Assembly (NCBI GenBank): GCA_008107755.1
Contig: VIRH01000097.1
Location: 124,001-188,000, forward strand
Direction: 5' to 3'
DNA from: Rhodobacterales bacterium
GTDB lineage: Bacteria > Pseudomonadota > Alphaproteobacteria > Rhizobiales > Stappiaceae
Length of the DNA: 64,000 nucleotides
Part shown: positions 59,954-64,000 of the stretch, piece by piece
How the letters are laid out: the number at the start of each line of letters is the position of its first letter
How positions within the stretch are numbered: position 1 is the first letter of the stretch
Notes under the pieces: generated by a model
What the model saw: only the letters and a program-made list of their open reading frames with translations
Database searches by the model: none
What the model was told of the DNA's origin: nothing
Made by a program: the position numbers and the translations under genes

Positions 59954-61357
59954 TTATTTGCGAGGACTTTTCGAGGGCACGGGAACCGTGAAGTCCAGCC
60001 CCTTGCGGAACAGCGCACCCGGAGCAGCACTGCCCGGGTCAGCGGCCGAACCGGGCCGGATCGTCGGCGCCTGGGGGATCGCCCCGACGGCCGAAGCCGC
60101 TGCGGTCTCTTCCAGCCTCACGCGGATTTCACGTTCGGCGCGTCGCACAGGGTTGGCGACGGGCAGAGGTACGTCCTCTGCCGGGATCGACACCAGCACC
60201 GCGGCCGCAGGATCGCTTGACCCCGGCGACGGCGTTGCGGTCGGGTTTCCGAGCGCAACCTGGATCGGCTTGTAGGCGATGCGGCGCGGCCCGAGGGTCC
60301 GGTCCAGGATCTTGGCCCAGTCCGGTTTCCCATTGGAGAGCTTGAAGCCGCTTTCGTCGACATCGGCTTCCTTGGCATCCTTGCCGCCCGCGAAGAACAG
60401 GAAACCGCCGCGCTTCTCGTTCTCCATGTCGTAGCGGGCCATGTAGGTCTTGGCGCCGGGGCTCTTGTTGCGGCGGCAATAGCCGTTGGCGGGCGGGTTG
60501 CCCATCGGGCCGCTCAGGCTGGCGATATTCGTGCCGCGACGGCCCTTGCGAAAGCCTTCGTCGAAGAGCTGCCGGGCGAAGGCCGTGCGTTCCAGTCCCG
60601 ATCCGGCGCCCATCACGACGGCGACAAGCGTGCGGCCACGCCGTGTCACGGACGCAGCGACATTGTAGCCGGAATTGCAGATATAGCCGGTCTTCATGCC
60701 GTTGGCGCCCGGAACACGCAGCAAGAACTCGCGGTTGGCGGACCGAAGGGTCTTCTTGCCGAAACGAAGGCCCGGATGGTTGTAATAGGTCTGCGCCTGC
60801 GGAAAATCGCGCCGCAGCGCGAGCGCCAGAATCGCCATGTCGCGCGCACTGCTGATCTGGCCATTATCCGGCAGGCCATGCGGGTTGTTGAAATGGGTGG
60901 CCGTCATGCCGAGCCGTTTCGCTTCCGCGTTCATCATGGCGATGAAGGCGGACTCGGACCCGCCGATGGCTTCACCCAACGCGACGGCGACATCATTGGC
61001 GGACTTGATCAGGATGATCTTGAGCGCGGTATCGACGGTAAATCTCGTACCGACCTTGAAGCCCATCTTGCTGGGCGGTTCGGATGCGGAATTCGCCGAC
61101 TGGACCACGGCGGAATTGAGCGAGGCCCGGCCTTCCTTGATCGCCTTGAAGGTCACATAGGCGGTCATCAACTTGGTCAGCGAGGCCGGGTACCATTTCC
61201 GGGTCGCGTTCTTCTGCTCCAGGACAGCCCCGGTTTGCGCGTCCACAAGGATATAGGCACCGATATCCGCCCGCGCGCTGTCCGCCGGGGCGAACAGCAT
61301 GAAGGTCAGGACTGTCAGGCAAATCAAACTCAGTCGGCCAGTCGGGCTTGCGGACAC
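59954..61357 (-). CDS. D-alanyl-D-alanine carboxypeptidase (S11, PBP5/DacF-type)
   Basis: Periplasmic enzyme of 467 residues that trims the terminal D-Ala of peptidoglycan stem peptides. The signal peptide runs to about residue 30 (ADSARA-DI). Catalytic motifs: Ser59-x-x-Lys62 in ASLTKLM, SAN at 119-121 and KTG in GMKTGYIC near 220. A C-terminal extension (about 300-467) has DWAKILDRTLGPRRIA and Pro/Ala-rich segments not seen in E. coli PBP5. It starts at a GTG (61357) behind GAGGG. Divergent from the urease operon. Confidence 0.93.
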   Translation of the reverse strand: MSASPTGRLSLICLTVLTFMLFAPADSARADIGAYILVDAQTGAVLEQKNATRKWYPASLTKLMTAYVTFKAIKEGRASLNSAVVQSANSASEPPSKMGFKVGTRFTVDTALKIILIKSANDVAVALGEAIGGSESAFIAMMNAEAKRLGMTATHFNNPHGLPDNGQISSARDMAILALALRRDFPQAQTYYNHPGLRFGKKTLRSANREFLLRVPGANGMKTGYICNSGYNVAASVTRRGRTLVAVVMGAGSGLERTAFARQLFDEGFRKGRRGTNIASLSGPMGNPPANGYCRRNKSPGAKTYMARYDMENEKRGGFLFFAGGKDAKEADVDESGFKLSNGKPDWAKILDRTLGPRRIAYKPIQVALGNPTATPSPGSSDPAAAVLVSIPAEDVPLPVANPVRRAEREIRVRLEETAAASAVGAIPQAPTIRPGSAADPGSAAPGALFRKGLDFTVPVPSKSPRK

Positions 61358-61605
61358 GGGATCCCTCGCTTGTCTTCCCGCAGATCAGGATAACGGCTAA
61401 AAAGCATGCTGCGGCTCTCGCTCGGCAGCGCCCCTAAAAAAACGGATCGCGCCCGCAAGAGCAAGTCCCTCGTGGGAACACTCCCCTGCCGCGCATTTGA
61501 GCAGTTGAAACTATTTTAGGCAGCAACCTGTGACCAAATTCTGTAAGACTTGGAAAACAGACACGCTTTTCGGTCGAAGGTGACTTGCTGCAAAACATCG
61601 CGACA

Positions 61606-61623
61606 TTGGCCCGGCCCTTGCTA
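61606..61623 (+). promoter_or_regulatory. Candidate sigma-54 promoter of the urease operon
   Basis: TTGGCCCGGCCCTTGCTA has GG and GC separated by exactly ten bases (GG 608-609, GC 620-621), matching TTGGCACGnnnnTTGCW closely. Transcription would begin about 61633, 108 bases before ureD. Urease genes are often under NtrC/sigma-54 control. The 383-base gap with dacF-type holds no other feature I can assign; I could not identify an NtrC site. Confidence 0.65.
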
Positions 61624-61740
61624 AGATTGCCGGGGATGTCTCTTTGGCTGCGACGGCTTGCCACGGACAAGCGGGTTCTCGTCAGCGGGAGTCCCTGACA
61701 AAAAAAGCGATGCCCGAGGGGCCGTGGGGAAGGAATACGC

Positions 61741-62595
61741 ATGTATGATGCTGAAACAGCATCACAATTGCTTCGGCAAGCACCGGCGATGCAGCGCGTC
61801 AAGGCCAGTGCGCGCGTCCGCTTCTCCGCCGCTGACGGCACGACCCGGCTGGCCGACCTCTATCAGAGCGGGTCGGCGAAGATCCGCCTTCCGAAAGTCT
61901 ATGGTGCCCCGAAGACCGCGGTCATGATCAACACGGCCGGCGGTCTGACCGGCGGCGACTGTCTTGATTTCGAGATCGCGGCGGACAGGGGCGCACACGC
62001 AATTGTGACCGGACAAACAGCGGAGCGCGCCTATCGCAGCTCCGGCGGCTCGGCAAAAGTGACAGGGTGCATGAGAGTGGACGCCGGGGCGTCGCTCGAA
62101 TGGCTGCCGCAGGAAACGATTCTCTTCGACGGCTCAAGCCTTGGCCGCACCCTGACCGCGGAAGTGGCCGAAGATGCGCGCCTCACGATGCTGGAATCCG
62201 TTGTGCTGGGCCGAAAGGCCATGAAAGAGACGCTCAACTCCGTTTTCTTCAGCGACCGATGGCGCGTCCGGCGTGGCGGCAAGCTGGTCTTTGCGGACGA
62301 TATCCGCCTTGATGGCCGGCCGGAGACTTTCCTGCGCGGCACCGCCACCGCCGCCGGCCGGACAGCGTTTGCCACATTCGCAGACATTTCGCCCGACGCG
62401 GAGGACCGACTGCCGCTTGCCCGCTCCCTTGTCGAGACACTGGCGTCACCCGGTGTCGACGCGGCTGTCAGTGCGTGGAACAACCTGCTGGTGGCGCGGT
62501 TTGTCGCCCTTGACGGACGCGCCCTTCGCTCTGCCCTCATGACATTTCTGACCGGCTACAGGTCTGCCGACCTGCCCCGTGTCTGGTACTGCTAA
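61741..62595 (+). CDS. ureD: Urease accessory protein UreD
   Basis: Urease maturation scaffold, 284 residues, which works with UreF and UreG to insert nickel into apo-urease. It shows VRFSAADGTTRLADLYQSGSAKIRLPK, the family core LINTAGGLTGGD (read as MINTAGGLTGGDCLDFEIA), TGQTAERAYRS and SLEWLPQETILFDGSSLGR. The ATG follows GGAAGG. First gene of the operon, 18 bases before ureA. The ureD-first order is common in alphaproteobacteria. Confidence 0.95.
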   Translation: MYDAETASQLLRQAPAMQRVKASARVRFSAADGTTRLADLYQSGSAKIRLPKVYGAPKTAVMINTAGGLTGGDCLDFEIAADRGAHAIVTGQTAERAYRSSGGSAKVTGCMRVDAGASLEWLPQETILFDGSSLGRTLTAEVAEDARLTMLESVVLGRKAMKETLNSVFFSDRWRVRRGGKLVFADDIRLDGRPETFLRGTATAAGRTAFATFADISPDAEDRLPLARSLVETLASPGVDAAVSAWNNLLVARFVALDGRALRSALMTFLTGYRSADLPRVWYC

Positions 62596-62613
62596 ATCTG
62601 GAGGATCTCTCTC

Positions 62614-62916
62614 GTGAACTTGACGCCCCGCGAAAAGGACAAATTGCTTATTTCCATGGCCGCGATGGTCGCGCGCCGCCGCCTCGAACGGGGCGTGAAG
62701 CTGAACCACCCCGAAGCCATCGCCCTGGTCACCGATTTTGTGGTCGAAGGCGCGCGCGACGGCCGCTCCGTCGCCGACCTCATGGCCGCCGGTGCCCAGG
62801 TGATCACCCGCGACCAGGTGATGGACGGCGTTGCCGAGATGATCCACGACGTGCAGGTGGAGGCCACCTTTCCGGACGGCACCAAGCTTGTCACCGTTCA
62901 CGAACCGATCCGCTGA
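62614..62916 (+). CDS. ureA: Urease gamma subunit
   Basis: Small structural subunit of urease, 100 residues. It matches the family throughout: [54 protein letters not shown] and [24 protein letters not shown]. The start is a GTG at 62614 behind GGAGG. The ureB subunit is not directly next but follows after an inserted gene. Urease hydrolyses urea to ammonia and carbamate in the cytoplasm. Confidence 0.98.
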   Translation: MNLTPREKDKLLISMAAMVARRRLERGVKLNHPEAIALVTDFVVEGARDGRSVADLMAAGAQVITRDQVMDGVAEMIHDVQVEATFPDGTKLVTVHEPIR

Positions 62917-62983
62917 CCTTGCCGCAGCTTGCCAACGCAGAAGGCAAGAAAGCACCACGTTTTTTTCAAGCCGGAACTAGAGA

Positions 62984-63442
62984 ATGTTCAAGAGATTGTT
63001 TCTGCCGCTCCTGCTGATCGGCTTCGCCTCGAATGCAATGGCGGTCGAGATGAAGGAAGGCTGTAGCTATCCAGATCTGATCGCAAGTCTTGAATTAAAT
63101 TTGTGCTGGAATGAAACATACGACGATCTGCTGACAGACGCCGACAGGAAACTGAATGAAGTTTACAAAGAGCTTCAAGCGCACGCCAAGATTTTTGATG
63201 CGTCACCTGCTCTGGCGAAGAATGAGACCCCCACGAGTATACAACTTCGAGACGCTCAGAGAGCCTGGATCAAGTTTCGAGACACTGATTGCGGTCTCGA
63301 AACGTTGGCCACGAGTCGTCCGTCATTCGCCGCATATGCTGCAATTAAATGCGAGTACGAGATGACCGTTGCACGAACGGAGAAACTCCAGTCTCTATCC
63401 AAGTATTTAGACGAAATATGTGATCCGGAATGCTCCAGATAA
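62984..63442 (+). CDS. LprI-family (DUF1311) secreted protein inside the urease operon
   Basis: A 152-residue protein with a signal peptide (MFKRLFLPLLLIGFASNAMA) and a DUF1311/LprI N-terminal-like domain: SLELNLCWNETYDDLLTDADRKLNEVYKEL, then LRDAQRAWIKFRDTDCGLET and an AIKCEYEMTVARTEKL end, with paired Cys. LprI proteins inhibit lysozyme in mycobacteria. Codon use is visibly more AT-rich than in ureA and ureB. It separates ureA from ureB by about 600 bases with normal spacing on each side, so it is inside the transcript. Its role in urease is unknown. Confidence 0.82.
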   Translation: MFKRLFLPLLLIGFASNAMAVEMKEGCSYPDLIASLELNLCWNETYDDLLTDADRKLNEVYKELQAHAKIFDASPALAKNETPTSIQLRDAQRAWIKFRDTDCGLETLATSRPSFAAYAAIKCEYEMTVARTEKLQSLSKYLDEICDPECSR

Positions 63443-63549
63443 TGTCCCTATCCGCGCAACATACGAGGCTTGCGGAGAGGGAATGCTCACAGCAAAAGAG
63501 TATTTTTTAGTTCGAAAACGCATCCAAAGACCCGTTCAAGGAGAACGAC

Positions 63550-63855
63550 ATGATCCCAGGTGAACTCTTTCCCGCTGATGGCGAAATCGAACTGAATGCG
63601 GGTCTGGAGACGCTGACGCTGGATGTCTCAAACACCGGCGACCGCCCGATCCAGGTGGGCAGTCATTATCATTTCGCCGAAACCAATGAAGGCCTGTCCT
63701 TCGACAGGGACAAGGCCAGGGGCATGCGCCTCGACATTCCCGCCGGCACCGCCGTCCGTTTCGAGCCGGGCCAGACGCGTTCCGTGACGCTGGTGCCCTA
63801 TGCCGGCGACCGGACGGTCTACGGCTTCAATCAGAAGGTGATGGGTGCGCTTTAA
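63550..63855 (+). CDS. ureB: Urease beta subunit
   Basis: Second structural subunit of urease, 101 residues. [39 protein letters not shown] and the closing [11 protein letters not shown] are characteristic. The ATG has AAGGAG upstream (line before 63550). The usual ureC should follow but the window ends first, and a further signal-peptide gene starts 29 bases after the stop. Confidence 0.98.
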   Translation: MIPGELFPADGEIELNAGLETLTLDVSNTGDRPIQVGSHYHFAETNEGLSFDRDKARGMRLDIPAGTAVRFEPGQTRSVTLVPYAGDRTVYGFNQKVMGAL

Positions 63856-63884
63856 GGCGGCCCGGTGGAGGACAGGGAGGCAAG

Positions 63885-64000
63885 ATGATGTGGAAGCTCG
63901 GCAGTCTGGTTCCGCTGATCACCGCGGCAACGCTCTCGGCCGCATCGGCGCAGCAGTCCGCTCCAGCGGATTGTGTCAATGCGCAAACGCAGGCGGATAT
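63885..64000 (+). CDS. Second LprI/DUF1311-like secreted protein (5-prime part only)
   Basis: The first 38 residues of a protein with a signal peptide (MMWKLGSLVPLITAATLSAASA) and a start CVNAQTQAD that resembles the LprI/DUF1311 domain opening. GGGAGG precedes the ATG. The rest is beyond the window, so the family call is tentative. Two such genes bracketing ureB would be a repeated insertion into the urease operon. Confidence 0.55.
   Translation, partial: MMWKLGSLVPLITAATLSAASAQQSAPADCVNAQTQAD

Overview
The window looks like chromosomal DNA of a high-GC alphaproteobacterium. Order Hyphomicrobiales is likely and Stappiaceae-type bacteria are plausible, but that placement is inferred from gene content and not tested. 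The signs are a receiver-only CpdR homologue, two exact TTAA-N7-TTAA boxes of the kind bound by CtrA, families typical of alphaproteobacteria (DUF1674, DUF2125, a TIGR02302-like protein, an MJ0042-type zinc-ribbon protein), and the argH / small lipoprotein / lysA and ftsE-ftsX orders. I found no tRNA, rRNA, CRISPR array or intact mobile element.

Region by region. 1-11 kb: housekeeping genes, with htpX (cut by the window edge, with a sigma-32-like promoter), an SdhAF4-like gene, an arylesterase, dapC-ftsK-lolA, an orphan ATP-grasp enzyme and a CHASE-PAS-GGDEF-EAL protein. 11-16 kb: a TRAP transporter operon (dctP-dctQ-dctM) with a DapA/NanA-family lyase, divergent from a GntR/FCD regulator and sharing a perfect inverted-repeat operator. 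16-28 kb: a catabolic island with a second TRAP transporter, an FMN reductase, a YCII-like protein, a class III CoA-transferase and a citryl-CoA-lyase-like protein, all facing an IclR regulator, a metal amidohydrolase and a two-subunit LigAB extradiol dioxygenase, then a CitE/HpcH lyase and an EamA exporter. Together these suggest uptake and ring cleavage of an aromatic or heteroaromatic acid followed by CoA-dependent chain cleavage. The substrate is unknown.

28-43 kb: envelope and cell-cycle genes (GNAT, DUF2125, chaC-like, plsC-like, ydcF-like, ftsX, ftsE, zinc-ribbon protein, hpt, cpdR), a tandemly repeated intergenic element, a Gln-rich membrane protein, lysA, a small lipoprotein, argH and a TlpA-like protein. 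43-45 kb: three very small genes whose products end in nearly the same C-terminal motif. One resembles the YjfB motility family and has a CtrA box upstream. 44-51 kb: a 3-hydroxyacyl-CoA dehydrogenase, etfBA, an ECF sigma / anti-sigma pair whose sensor domain is repeated in a nearby lipoprotein, a Gly/Ser-rich secreted protein, a rhomboid protease and a PduO adenosyltransferase.

51-61 kb: a short-chain dehydrogenase, a UbiH-family hydroxylase, tesB, an apparent IS30-type transposase remnant, a hydrolase-SDR-AraC module that may have been acquired, a CobW-type GTPase and a D,D-carboxypeptidase. 61-64 kb: the start of a urease operon (ureD, ureA, ureB) behind a sigma-54-type promoter, with LprI-like secreted proteins placed between ureA and ureB and again after ureB.
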